NCBI GenBank assembly: GCA_903934155.1
Contig: CAIZMS010000145.1
Span: 1 to 22,391 of the forward strand
Source of the DNA: an uncultured bacterium
GTDB taxonomy: Bacteria > Verrucomicrobiota > Kiritimatiellia > CAIKKV01 > CAITUY01
DNA: 22,391 nt
Direction: 5' to 3'
Part shown: in pieces, positions 1 through 8,056 of the stretch
Layout: each line of letters starts with the position of its first letter
Position numbering within the stretch: position 1 is the first letter of the stretch
Position numbers and translations under genes: made by a program
The notes under the pieces: model-generated
The model's database searches: none
Told to the model about the DNA's origin: nothing
What the model saw: only the letters and a program-made list of their open reading frames with translations

Positions 1-1017
1 CTGGTCAATCTCTATACGGCCGTTACCGTTACCCATATGTGTCATACGGTTATCGCCAACTACACCAACAAGGTGTCGGTTCTGAAGATGATGAACTTTA
101 TTCCCCAGACCAAGATCGACTTCATTGGCAAGTGGAAGTGGTGGCTGGGCGGTACCTTCCTGGTGGTCGTGGCCTCGTGGGGCCTCATGGTGTCCAACGG
201 CATGAAAGACAAATCGAGCGTGTTCGGCGTAGACTTTACAGGGGGCACGCAGATGACCCTGAGTTTCCAGGCCAAACCCGGCATTGATGAAGTGCGCGGC
301 GTCTTGACTCAAGGCGGCATCAAGGATCCCATGATCCAGTTCCAGAAGGGAATGGAGTCGGGTACCGGCGAAATTCTCCTGGTCAAGGTGGCGACCTTGG
401 AGGAAGGGCGGAAAGTGGAGAGCCTTCTGACCAGCCAGATCTCCGCGGCGGGGTTCAAGTTGATGCAGCAGGATGATGTCGGTCCCCAGATTGGCAAGGA
501 GCTGATGAGCCGGGCCATGTGGGCCATGATTCTGGGAATGGTGGCCATGGTGATCTATATCGCCATCCGGTTTGAGTTCGGCTTCGGGTTGGGCGCTGTG
601 GTGGCGACCTTCCATGATGCCGCAATCACCCTCGGGGTCTGTCATCTCCTGGGATTTCCCATCACGATGACCATGATTGCCGCCGTGCTGACGATCATTG
701 GTTACTCGATCAACGACACCATTGTGATCTTTGACCGGATTCGCGAAAATCTACGGCTCTATCAGGGCCGCCAGACCTTTAAGGATCTTTGCAACCTGAG
801 TATCAACCAGACACTGGCCCGTACTCTGTTGACCAACTTCTTCACGCTGATTTCAGTGTTCTTCCTGTTCCTGATGGGGGGGAATGCGCTGCGCGACTTC
901 TCGGTGGCGATGCTGGTGGGGATGATTACCGGCACCTATTCGAGTATCTATATTGCCACACCGGTGACCCTGGCCTGGTACCGCTGGAAAACTCCGGATC
1001 TCGGAACCGGCAAATAG
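1..1017 (+). CDS. secDF: Protein translocase SecDF fusion, C-terminal part (partial at left edge)
   Basis: This is the C-terminal part of the SecD/SecF subunit of the Sec translocon, an inner-membrane protein that uses the proton gradient to help pull exported proteins through SecYEG. The reading frame is open from the first base. Its first residues (LVNLYTAVTVTH) look like the last membrane helix of SecD, and a 30-residue linker leads into SecF, so the gene is a SecD-SecF fusion rather than a separate secF. SecF marks are the first membrane helix at about residues 47-64 of the visible part, the GVDFTGGTQ motif at 76-84, a periplasmic domain to about 150, and then five hydrophobic segments. 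The conserved GYSINDTIVIFDRIREN stretch begins near residue 234. The stop is TAG at 1015-1017, and recJ follows five bases later. The promoter and the SecD half lie outside the window. The family call is secure; the fusion is inferred from the open frame. Confidence 0.95.
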   Translation: MVNLYTAVTVTHMCHTVIANYTNKVSVLKMMNFIPQTKIDFIGKWKWWLGGTFLVVVASWGLMVSNGMKDKSSVFGVDFTGGTQMTLSFQAKPGIDEVRGVLTQGGIKDPMIQFQKGMESGTGEILLVKVATLEEGRKVESLLTSQISAAGFKLMQQDDVGPQIGKELMSRAMWAMILGMVAMVIYIAIRFEFGFGLGAVVATFHDAAITLGVCHLLGFPITMTMIAAVLTIIGYSINDTIVIFDRIRENLRLYQGRQTFKDLCNLSINQTLARTLLTNFFTLISVFFLFLMGGNALRDFSVAMLVGMITGTYSSIYIATPVTLAWYRWKTPDLGTGK

Positions 1018-1022
1018 GACTC

Positions 1023-2750
1023 GTGAAACACTGGAAGGTTTCGACCCCCGATGACGGGCCGGCTGAAGAGCTGGCCCGTCAGTCTTTTTTACCCCTTCCC
1101 CTGGCCCGTGTGCTGTTTTCCCGGGGCGTGACGACGGCCGCGGAAGCCGACCGTTTCCTCAATCCCCGGCTCAGTGATATGGGCGATCCGTTCCGGTTGC
1201 CCGACATGGAAAAGGCGGTCGAACGGATCTGGAAGGCGATTCAGGATGAGTCACCGATTGTGGTCTATGGTGACTATGATGTGGATGGTGTCACCAGCGC
1301 CGCCCTGATGAGCCTGGTCCTTACACACCTCGGTGCCCGGGTCACCCGGCATCTTCCAAACCGGATGGAGGAGGGGTATGGATTGGGTGCGGAGGCGGTG
1401 GAACGGTTTGTCCGGACTGACCAGCCCGGCTTGATCATCACGACCGATTGTGGAACCGGTTCCCACGAGGCGGTGGCAGTGGCGCGCGCCCTGGGCGTGG
1501 ATGTCGTGATTACCGATCATCATGAGGTTTCCGATTCTCCCGCGGCGGCGGTAGCCGTGGTGAATCCCAAGCTCGGCTCCGATCCGTCTTCCCGGATTCT
1601 GGCCGGGGTCGGAGTGGCCTTTCAGGTCTGCTATGCGGTGTTGAAAAGGGGGCGGGAGCGGCGGCGGAAGGCGACGGCCGATCTGGATCTTCGAAGTCAC
1701 CTGGATCTGGTCGCGCTGGGAACAATTTCCGACATGGTTCCCATGCTTCATGAAAACCGGATTCTGGTCCGGCATGGTCTGGCGCAATTGAACCGGCGCG
1801 AACGGAAAGGCTTGCAAGCCCTGGTCGAGGTGGCCGGTGCCAAGGGCGAGTTGGGGGCGTATCACGTGGGGTTTGTTTTGGGGCCGCGCATCAATGCGGC
1901 CGGACGTTTGGGAAATGCCGGGGATGCGCTTGAACTGCTGTTGACCGGGGATGCGGAGCGTGCGGGAAGCCTGGCGCAGAAACTCGACGGAGCCAACCGG
2001 GATCGGAAACAGATCGAGAAAGGGATCATGGACGAGGCGATCCGTCGCATTGATGCCGACTTTGATCCCGGGTCCCATTTCGGAATCGTGGTCGGGGATG
2101 CGGGCTGGCAGGTGGGGGTGGTGGGGATTGTGGCCTCCCGCCTGGCGAACCGGTACGGTCGCCCAGCCATCGTGGTGGGATTTGATGAGACGGGAACGGG
2201 GCGGGGCTCCTGCAGGAGTATCGAGGGGTTTGACCTGCTTTCCGGGTTGAAGCGGTGTTCCGATTATCTGGCACGCTATGGGGGACACGAAATGGCGGCC
2301 GGGCTGGAAGTGCAGCGTGAACAGTTTGAGTCCTTCCAGAAGGCGTTTCATGAGGCGTGTGCCGATTTGTTGAAAGGGCGGGACTTGCGAAAGACGCTGG
2401 TGATCGACGGGTGGCTGAGCCTGCCGGAACTTCTGGAACCTGCATTTATGGACGGGGTTAACCGGATGGCTCCATTCGGAGAGGGAAACCCGGAGCCGGT
2501 CTGGGGTTTGAAGGAAGTTCAGGTCATCGGAACCCCGAAGGTGGTGGGCCAAGCTCATCTTAAGATGCGCGTCGGTGTAGGCGGGGCGTCCTGTGAGGCG
2601 ATCGGGTTCAACATGGCTGACCGCCTTGAGACATTTCCCCCCGGATCGCTCGATCTGGCCTTCACCCTCCGGGCGAACACCTATCTGGGTCGTACGACTC
2701 CGCAACTGCATCTTCAGGATTTCCGGGGCAGTCTGGTGTCGGAAGCCTGA
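1023..2750 (+). CDS. recJ: Single-stranded-DNA-specific exonuclease RecJ
   Basis: RecJ degrades single-stranded DNA 5' to 3' in recombination and mismatch/base-excision repair. The 575-residue product matches the usual RecJ length (about 577 in E. coli). The DHH phosphoesterase domain carries its metal ligands: GDYDVDG at 83-89, a TTDCG motif with D142, and TDHHE at 164-168. The sequence LVALGTISDMVP follows, then the DHHA1 domain with GPRINAAGRLG, a GVVGIVASRL motif and GSCRSIEGFDL, and a C-terminal OB-like part. I chose the GTG start at 1023 because homology begins there; the open frame extends further left only as a shadow of secDF. An AGGA at 1016-1019 overlaps the secDF stop and is rather close to the start, so translation may depend on secDF readthrough coupling. 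It is probably co-transcribed with secDF. Confidence 0.95.
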   Translation: MKHWKVSTPDDGPAEELARQSFLPLPLARVLFSRGVTTAAEADRFLNPRLSDMGDPFRLPDMEKAVERIWKAIQDESPIVVYGDYDVDGVTSAALMSLVLTHLGARVTRHLPNRMEEGYGLGAEAVERFVRTDQPGLIITTDCGTGSHEAVAVARALGVDVVITDHHEVSDSPAAAVAVVNPKLGSDPSSRILAGVGVAFQVCYAVLKRGRERRRKATADLDLRSHLDLVALGTISDMVPMLHENRILVRHGLAQLNRRERKGLQALVEVAGAKGELGAYHVGFVLGPRINAAGRLGNAGDALELLLTGDAERAGSLAQKLDGANRDRKQIEKGIMDEAIRRIDADFDPGSHFGIVVGDAGWQVGVVGIVASRLANRYGRPAIVVGFDETGTGRGSCRSIEGFDLLSGLKRCSDYLARYGGHEMAAGLEVQREQFESFQKAFHEACADLLKGRDLRKTLVIDGWLSLPELLEPAFMDGVNRMAPFGEGNPEPVWGLKEVQVIGTPKVVGQAHLKMRVGVGGASCEAIGFNMADRLETFPPGSLDLAFTLRANTYLGRTTPQLHLQDFRGSLVSEA

Positions 2751-2757
2751 TTTTGTA

Positions 2758-2786
2758 TTGAAAACTTCTTCTATCGCCGTGATAGT
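2758..2786 (+). promoter_or_regulatory. Candidate sigma70-type promoter for the repeat protein gene
   Basis: TTGAAA at 2758-2763 is followed after 17 bases by GATAGT at 2781-2786, which matches 4 of 6 bases of TATAAT. Transcription would start near 2793-2796, essentially at the first ATG (2796), which has no Shine-Dalgarno sequence. This suggests a leaderless or very short-leader mRNA. The call rests on pattern alone. Confidence 0.4.
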
Positions 2787-2795
2787 TTGACCCCT

Positions 2796-5135
2796 ATGCA
2801 CGCTACAGTGAAATGGCCGGGGTGGATGATGTTGGCGTTGGGTGTGGTCGTCGGCGCGGTGGTCGGTTACACGCTTGCTCCCGCCCGCACTACGGCGTCC
2901 AGTCCCTCCGCTATTCCTGTTGTGCCTGATGTGTGTCCGGGCCGGGCGCAGGCGGGCGCGACGGGTCGGCCGGGAAAATCGGCCACGGCTGTGATCCCGC
3001 CCGCGACGACTCTTCCGGGGGTTGCCTTCGAGGAGTTTCTGGCGGCCATGGAGGATATGTCGAAGCAGGCCAATCCCTATCATAATCACAGGCAGCAGGC
3101 GGATCTCGTCAGATGGGTTGACCAGCTTGATCCCTCTGATCTTCACAAGGCGGTGGAGTGGGTGTTGAAATCCCCGAAGCCCTGGCTTCGCATGATGTTT
3201 CTTCAGATCCTGTTCGAGCGGTTAGCCGCTACGGATCCCGAAGGGGCCTTGCGTCAGGCTCAGGCGATTCCGACGCTGAATGAAAGGAGAACTGCCCTGA
3301 CGGGAGTATTTCAGGCGTGGTCAAGGAAGAATGCCGTCGCGGTGGTGAGGTGGCTTCAGTCGCAACCCAGGGGTCAGGGGTTCGACAAGATGTTGGAGGC
3401 GGCGATCCCCGGGCTTTCTGAGAATGCTCCCGAGGCCGCATACCTGCTGCTGCAGAGCATGGCTCCGCAACTTCTTCGTAATTATTCCTGGCAGCTTTTC
3501 ACCGGTTGGGCCAGAACGGATCCCGTCACCGCGCTTTCCAAAATGATGGGTATGCCTGCGTATCGGAACGGCGGCGGAGTCATGCAGGGGATTATTTCAG
3601 AATGGGCTCAACGTGACTTTCCGGCGGCTGAGGCGTGGGCGAATGCCTTGCCCCGGGGAACCGCCCGCGCTGAAGCGATCCGCGGATTGGTGGGCGCTCT
3701 GGCGACAAAGGATCCTGCCCGTGCCGCCGCCATGGTTCTGGCTATGCCGGACGTCCAGGAACAGATCAACGCCCTGAGTATGATGATGGGATCGTGGAGC
3801 CAGAGTGATCTTGTGGGGGCGATGGCCTGGATGAAACAACTTCCGGAGGGAAATCTCAAGCAGGCGGCGGTCAACCAGATCATGGGATCCTGGGCCACTA
3901 CCAATCCCCGGGAAGCGGCGGAGTATGCGTTGTCCATGCCTGCCGGGAAAAATCGGAATCATGCATTGTCGAGTCTTGTCGGGAGCTGGGCCTACTCCGA
4001 TGCCAAGTCGGCGCTGGAATGGATTAAAGGCATGACATCGGGGCGGGAGCAGCAGGTTGTCATTCAGTCCTCGATATACGGTCTTGCCCAGGCGGAGCCA
4101 GCCGCGACGGCGGCCCTACTCGATCAACTTCCTACCTCGGCGGCCCGGCGGAATTGCCTCGGGAGTCTCCTGCAGGCCTGGGTGGAGATTGATCCAGGGA
4201 AGGCCCTTGAATGGGCAGCGGCATTACCCTCGTCAGCGGATCGTGCCCAGGCCTACCAGCATCTGGCCTATTCCTCATGGGCCCGGAATAGCCCCACTCA
4301 GGCGGTGGCCGTATTGATGTCGCTTCCCGCCGGACAGCAACGGAATAGCAGTCTTTCCTCCGTGATCTCCCAATGGGCCTACCAGGATTTTTCCGGTGCG
4401 TTGGAGTGGAGTCTCAAGCTGGAGGATGCCAGCCTCCGGAAGCAGACGCTTCAGAACCTGCAGGGACGCTGGATTGAAATAAATCCGCTCGAAGCCGTAA
4501 ACTTTGTGCGTGAGCAGAAGGAGGGATCTCGTGAGGGGGCCTTGTCCTCGGCGGTAGGCCAGTGGGCGCGGAATGACCCTGTATCGGCCATCACCTGGGC
4601 GACTCAACTGTCCGCCCCTGAGATGGAGAAAGTTCTGCCCTCCGCGATCGGGGCGTGGGCAGACAATGATCCGGTAGAGGCGGCCCGGTATGTTTCCCAG
4701 TTGCAGCCAGGCAAGATGCAGAACGAGGCGGCGGGTCAGGTTGTGTCCCGATGGGCACAACAGGATCCTGCCCGGGTTGCGAAATGGGTGGATGGGTTTG
4801 CCAATGAGGAATTGCGTATTCGTGCCTGCCGGGATGTGGCCAACGCCTGGGTTCAAAATGATCCCGATGCCGTCGGGGCGTGGGTCCGGGAGATGCCGGC
4901 CGGAAAGCCGCGCGAGGCGGCGGTTCAGGCGCTGGTTTCATCGCTTCAGTACGCCGACCCCAAGGCGGCCATCCAATGGGCAGAGGCGGTGTCGGATCCA
5001 AGCCAGCGGAACCAGATGATGGAGCATGCGGCAAGGCGTTGGCTCGAAAATGATTCCGCGGCGAAAGTCTGGATCGTTAATTCAAGCCTGTCCCAGGAAG
5101 CCAAGAACCGCCTGCTACTCCGGGATGGGAAATAA
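2796..5135 (+). CDS. Membrane-anchored alpha-solenoid repeat protein of unknown function
   Basis: I do not recognise a named family for this 779-residue protein. Residues 10-28 form one hydrophobic segment without preceding acidic residues, which reads as a signal anchor or signal peptide. A proline/alanine/threonine-rich linker follows to about residue 75, so the bulk is probably outside the cytoplasmic membrane. From residue 143 to the end it consists of about 20 tandem units of 31-33 residues with the pattern W-A-x2-D-P-x2-A-x2-W, then L-P-x-G-x2-R-x2-A. Each unit would make two antiparallel helices, resembling TPR, Sel1 or HEAT solenoids, so a binding scaffold is the likely role. No catalytic motif is visible. 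The ATG at 2796 is preferred to the TTG at 2787 because it follows the candidate promoter start point; no Shine-Dalgarno sequence supports either. The gene stands alone, 45 bases after recJ and convergent with the exonuclease gene (28 bases apart). Confidence 0.85.
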   Translation: MHATVKWPGWMMLALGVVVGAVVGYTLAPARTTASSPSAIPVVPDVCPGRAQAGATGRPGKSATAVIPPATTLPGVAFEEFLAAMEDMSKQANPYHNHRQQADLVRWVDQLDPSDLHKAVEWVLKSPKPWLRMMFLQILFERLAATDPEGALRQAQAIPTLNERRTALTGVFQAWSRKNAVAVVRWLQSQPRGQGFDKMLEAAIPGLSENAPEAAYLLLQSMAPQLLRNYSWQLFTGWARTDPVTALSKMMGMPAYRNGGGVMQGIISEWAQRDFPAAEAWANALPRGTARAEAIRGLVGALATKDPARAAAMVLAMPDVQEQINALSMMMGSWSQSDLVGAMAWMKQLPEGNLKQAAVNQIMGSWATTNPREAAEYALSMPAGKNRNHALSSLVGSWAYSDAKSALEWIKGMTSGREQQVVIQSSIYGLAQAEPAATAALLDQLPTSAARRNCLGSLLQAWVEIDPGKALEWAAALPSSADRAQAYQHLAYSSWARNSPTQAVAVLMSLPAGQQRNSSLSSVISQWAYQDFSGALEWSLKLEDASLRKQTLQNLQGRWIEINPLEAVNFVREQKEGSREGALSSAVGQWARNDPVSAITWATQLSAPEMEKVLPSAIGAWADNDPVEAARYVSQLQPGKMQNEAAGQVVSRWAQQDPARVAKWVDGFANEELRIRACRDVANAWVQNDPDAVGAWVREMPAGKPREAAVQALVSSLQYADPKAAIQWAEAVSDPSQRNQMMEHAARRWLENDSAAKVWIVNSSLSQEAKNRLLLRDGK
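3222..5132 (+). repeat. About 20 tandem 96-base coding repeats (32-residue W-A-x2-D-P units)
   Basis: The protein repeats begin with a Trp (or Leu) about every 32 codons. Unit starts read LAATDP, WSRKNA, LSENAP, WARTDP, WAQRDF, LATKDP, WSQSDL, WATTNP, WAYSDA, LAQAEP, WVEIDP, SWARNS, WAYQDF, WIEINP, WARNDP, WADNDP, WAQQDP, WVQNDP, LQYADP and WLENDS. One unit is 33 residues and one is 31. At the DNA level the units have diverged strongly. Recent recombination between copies is therefore unlikely, and the array looks old and selected at protein level. Confidence 0.85.
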
Positions 5136-5163
5136 CTATCCCGCCTGCTTTACTGATCAGGCA

Positions 5164-5730
5164 CTACAACGCCCCGTCCCGGATCGCGGACAACACAATA
5201 TTGGCGCAGGCCTCGGCGTCGGAGAGGGCGTCATGGTGGGTGAGGGTCAAGCCCAGATGCTGGCAGACATTCGGCAGCTTGGTTGGTCGGATTCCCCAGG
5301 CCTTTCGGGCCAGTTTCACGGTGCAGAGATAAGGCTGAGGCGGCGCGGGAAGAGCCGCGGAGGCACAACACGCCCGCATGACATTGGCGTCAAAACTGGC
5401 ATTGTGGGCCGCAATGAACCGGGCCCCCTCGAGCAGGGGGATGATGAGCGGCCAAAGCTCCCCGAATGACGGTTCGCGGGCCACCTGCTGCCAGGTAATG
5501 CCGTGCAGGTAGCTGAAGGTGAAACTCTGGCGCGGGGTCCGGATCAGCCGGTGCTCGCGGTGGACAATGGTGTGGTTCTCCACCCGGATGAGGGCGATGG
5601 AACAGGCGCTGTCCTGCCCGTAGTCCGCGGTCTCAAAGTCAAGCGCCACAAAGCAGTCGGTTTCAAGAGTTAACTTTCCCCGGGTCGCGGATCGCGGCGG
5701 CGAGAAGCGGATCATAGTGGGTTTATCCAT
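5164..5730 (-). CDS. DnaQ-like DEDDh 3'-5' exonuclease
   Basis: This 188-residue protein is an RNase T/DnaQ-superfamily 3'-5' exonuclease of the DNA polymerase III epsilon type. All DEDDh residues are visible: Exo I in ALDFETAD (D31, E33), Exo II in AHNASFD (D114), and Exo III in HHDALSDAEA (H166, D171). CTVKLARKAW at about 136-145 is typical of a subfamily often annotated as 'exonuclease domain-containing' rather than the true replicative DnaQ, which is longer and carries a clamp-binding tail. The ATG at 5730 lies two bases after the TAA of the upstream glycosyltransferase and has no Shine-Dalgarno sequence, so it is probably translated by coupling. It is the last gene of the glycosyltransferase operon. 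The nuclease activity is well supported; its substrate and the reason for its place in this operon are unknown. Confidence 0.88.
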   Translation of the reverse strand: MDKPTMIRFSPPRSATRGKLTLETDCFVALDFETADYGQDSACSIALIRVENHTIVHREHRLIRTPRQSFTFSYLHGITWQQVAREPSFGELWPLIIPLLEGARFIAAHNASFDANVMRACCASAALPAPPQPYLCTVKLARKAWGIRPTKLPNVCQHLGLTLTHHDALSDAEACANIVLSAIRDGAL

Positions 5731-5732
5731 AT

Positions 5733-6878
5733 TTATGCGTGTTTCGCACCCGATCGGGCGGCGAGGGTTATGTCCAGCGAGGCGGCCAATCCGGTGATGA
5801 AAGCCTGAATACTGAAACCCTCGGCATGGGCCCGGATTGTGGTGGGATCCCAGGTTTTTTCCGCGCATTCGGCCACCGCCGCCTGCAGGGCCTCGGGGGT
5901 CTGTTGGTCAAAGAAAATTCCTGAGACACCGGCCTTCACGGTTTCCAGGGCGCCGCCCCGGCCATAGGCCACAACCGGTCGGCCGCAGGCCTGGGCCTCC
6001 AGGGGGACGATGCCGAAATCTTCCTCACCGGGGAAGACCAGCAACCGGCACCGGCGGTACAAGGCCAGCAGGGCTTCATCGGATTGCCAGCCCAGGAATT
6101 CGATATTGGTGCCTGCCACCGCCTGCAACGAGGCATACTCCGTTCCTGTTCCGACAATTTTCAGGTATCGCCCGCTGCGGGTGTAGGTGGCGATGGCGAG
6201 GTCGATTTTTTTATAAGGAACCAGCGCCGAGGCGATCAGGTCGAAATCGCCGGGCGGAGCGAAGTCAGGCGTCCACCGGGCGAGATCGACGGGGGGGTAG
6301 ACTACATCAGCCTCACGGCCGTAGAACCGGGTGATGCGATCCTGGATATGGCGGCTGATTCCGACAAACCGGGAGACACGCGGCGACGCTTGTTTATCCC
6401 AGTGCCGCAGCCAGGCCAGCAACGGGCGGGCCAGGGCTTTCTTGAGTGGATTGCCGCCCAGGTACTCATCGTGGAACAGCCAGGCATAGCGCATGGGGGT
6501 AAAGCAGTAGCAGAGATGAGGCATTCCGGGGCGGGGTTTCAGGCCTTTGGCGACGCAATGGCTGGTGCTGATGATAATATCGGCCTCCCGGGGAACCCGG
6601 AACCGTTCGATGGCACCGGGGAAAAAGGGCAGGAAATTCCGGTAGTGCCGTTCAATTCCCGGAATGGACTGGAGCCACGAGGCGTGGATCGGGTGTTGGT
6701 TGATGGTTTCAGAAACCGCTTTCGGGTTGTGGAGCAGGGTGAAAATCGGGGCTCCGGGAAAGGCTTCACACAGCAGTTCCAGAACCCGCTCGCCGCCCCG
6801 CATTCCGGTGAGCCAGTCGTGGCAGAGCACGACATTCAGAGTCTTCCAGGAGGCGGGAAATGAATAGTGAGATTTCAT
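5733..6878 (-). CDS. GT4-type glycosyltransferase (third of operon)
   Basis: This 381-residue protein is a retaining GT-B glycosyltransferase of family GT4, which moves a sugar from a nucleotide-sugar donor to a glycan or lipid-linked acceptor at the cytoplasmic face of the membrane. The N-terminal domain has HDWLTGMRGGER (20-31) and the CFTPMRYAWLFHDEYL stretch (125-140), typical of a subfamily found in O-antigen and exopolysaccharide clusters. The C-terminal donor-binding domain has ALVPYKKIDLAI (218-229) and the E-x7-E motif at E286 and E294 within EEDFGIVPLEA. The ATG at 6878 overlaps the preceding gene by four bases (ATGA) and has an AAGGA Shine-Dalgarno sequence about six bases upstream. 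The sugar and acceptor cannot be told from sequence alone. Confidence 0.9.
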   Translation of the reverse strand: MKSHYSFPASWKTLNVVLCHDWLTGMRGGERVLELLCEAFPGAPIFTLLHNPKAVSETINQHPIHASWLQSIPGIERHYRNFLPFFPGAIERFRVPREADIIISTSHCVAKGLKPRPGMPHLCYCFTPMRYAWLFHDEYLGGNPLKKALARPLLAWLRHWDKQASPRVSRFVGISRHIQDRITRFYGREADVVYPPVDLARWTPDFAPPGDFDLIASALVPYKKIDLAIATYTRSGRYLKIVGTGTEYASLQAVAGTNIEFLGWQSDEALLALYRRCRLLVFPGEEDFGIVPLEAQACGRPVVAYGRGGALETVKAGVSGIFFDQQTPEALQAAVAECAEKTWDPTTIRAHAEGFSIQAFITGLAASLDITLAARSGAKHA

Positions 6879-8056
6879 AAGGGATCCTTCTGGCCGGCAT
6901 CCGCCAATTCCTGATACAGGGCGATGGTCTGGCGGGCCGCCTGGGACCAGGTAAACCGGCGGGCCTGCTCGAACCCGAGGGGAATCATCCGGCTCCGGAG
7001 GTCGGGTGTGGTCAGCACGCACCGGATGCTGTCCGCCAGAGCGGGCGCGCTGTCGAGCGTGGCGTAGGTAGCCGCCTCGCCGCCGATTTCCCGGAGAACC
7101 GGGATGTCGCTGCAAATGACGGGGGTTCCGCAGGCCATAGCTTCGATAACGGGAAATCCGAATCCCTCGTAACGCGACGGCAGGATGACGGCGTCCGCAT
7201 CCTGATAGGCCTGAACCAGGGTGTGGCTTGCCTGATACCCGACCCAGGATACGGCATCCTTTAAGCCCAGCGCCTCGACCAGGTTTCCGGCCTCAGGGTA
7301 ACGCGGGTCGTGGGGGCCGATGATTTTGAGCTGGAGAGGGAAGGGGAGTGACTGACGGGCCAACGCGAGGGCCTCGACCAGGACGGTGAGATTCTTGTAG
7401 GGATCGCTCCGGCCGACATAGAGTAGGAGACGGGGCCGGGTCGGATCGTCTGTTTTTTTCGCTTGAATTTCCGGGGGATGAAAGGCGGAGGAGACGCCAT
7501 TGTAGATGACGCGGATGGCGTTCTGTCGCGCCGGAGGGATGTTGAGATGGGAGAGGATATCCGCCCGGGAGGCGTTGCTGACGGCGATGATCCGATCGGC
7601 CCGGGCTCCGATTTCCAGCATCAGGCGGCGGTAAATAGGGAACAGCCGTGTTTTCAAGGCGCGCGGGGTGGCGGAAGGAAAGAGCAGGGGAATCAGGTCA
7701 TGGATGGTGGCGATGCACTTGATTTTTCCCATGCGCGTCCTAGGGAAGGCGGCGAGGGGAATCATATAGTTTGTGGAGTGGTATACATCAATGCCGAGCC
7801 GTGCGAGCCGGGAGGGGAGCATCAGCTGGCTGTGCGGAGAGAAAATGCTCCAGGGGACGATATCCGGCCGGAAGTTGGGTTTGTCGCTGAGCTCCGCCTC
7901 GCGCCAGGTTCGCTCGGCAAGAGCGCGGTCGGAAAAGATCAGCACATAGGTGTTGCGGTGATCTTCCCGGGCGATATGGCGGATCAGGTCGCGGGTGTGA
8001 GCCCCGATTCCTGAGATTTCATTGAAGATCCAGCGTGCATCCAGGGCGATTTTCAT
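6875..8056 (-). CDS. GT4-type glycosyltransferase (second of operon)
   Basis: This 393-residue GT-B fold glycosyltransferase belongs to the GT4/Glycos_transf_1 group. The N-terminal half begins MKIALDARWIFNEISGIG, a common opening in mannosyl- and rhamnosyl-transferases of polysaccharide clusters, and contains TIHDLIPLLFP (117-127) and ADRIIAVSNASR (153-164). The C-terminal half has YVGRSDPYKN (213-222) and the E-x7-E motif at E297 and E305 in RYEGFGFPVIEAMACG. The ATG at 8056 lies within the ATGA overlap with the upstream gene and has GGAAGGTG a few bases upstream, so both coupling and its own ribosome site are available. It resembles the first glycosyltransferase in layout, which suggests an old duplication, but the two sequences are clearly different. 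Donor and acceptor are not predictable here. Confidence 0.9.
   Translation of the reverse strand: MKIALDARWIFNEISGIGAHTRDLIRHIAREDHRNTYVLIFSDRALAERTWREAELSDKPNFRPDIVPWSIFSPHSQLMLPSRLARLGIDVYHSTNYMIPLAAFPRTRMGKIKCIATIHDLIPLLFPSATPRALKTRLFPIYRRLMLEIGARADRIIAVSNASRADILSHLNIPPARQNAIRVIYNGVSSAFHPPEIQAKKTDDPTRPRLLLYVGRSDPYKNLTVLVEALALARQSLPFPLQLKIIGPHDPRYPEAGNLVEALGLKDAVSWVGYQASHTLVQAYQDADAVILPSRYEGFGFPVIEAMACGTPVICSDIPVLREIGGEAATYATLDSAPALADSIRCVLTTPDLRSRMIPLGFEQARRFTWSQAARQTIALYQELADAGQKDPL

Noticed and set aside
1251..3146. Minus-strand open frame of 631 codons opposite recJ and the repeat protein gene
   Set aside because: It covers parts of two unrelated genes, is rich in Arg/Pro/His as expected from an antisense frame of GC-rich code, and shows no family motif.
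4275..5034. Minus-strand open frames opposite the repeat protein
   Set aside because: Their Pro/Arg-rich composition and periodicity come from the 96-base repeats on the coding strand.
3222..5132. The 96-base periodicity as a CRISPR array or satellite repeat
   Set aside because: Repeats are conserved at the protein level only, in a single uninterrupted frame with no identical DNA units or unique spacers.
5143..5162. GCCTG/CAGGC inverted repeat between the convergent repeat protein and exonuclease genes as a terminator
   Set aside because: The stem is only five pairs with a ten-base loop and no T-run, so it is too weak to call.
6291..6297. Seven-G run within the third glycosyltransferase gene as a phase-variation tract
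   Set aside because: Seven bases is short for slippage switching, and the frame is intact with a conserved Pro-Pro-Val at that point.
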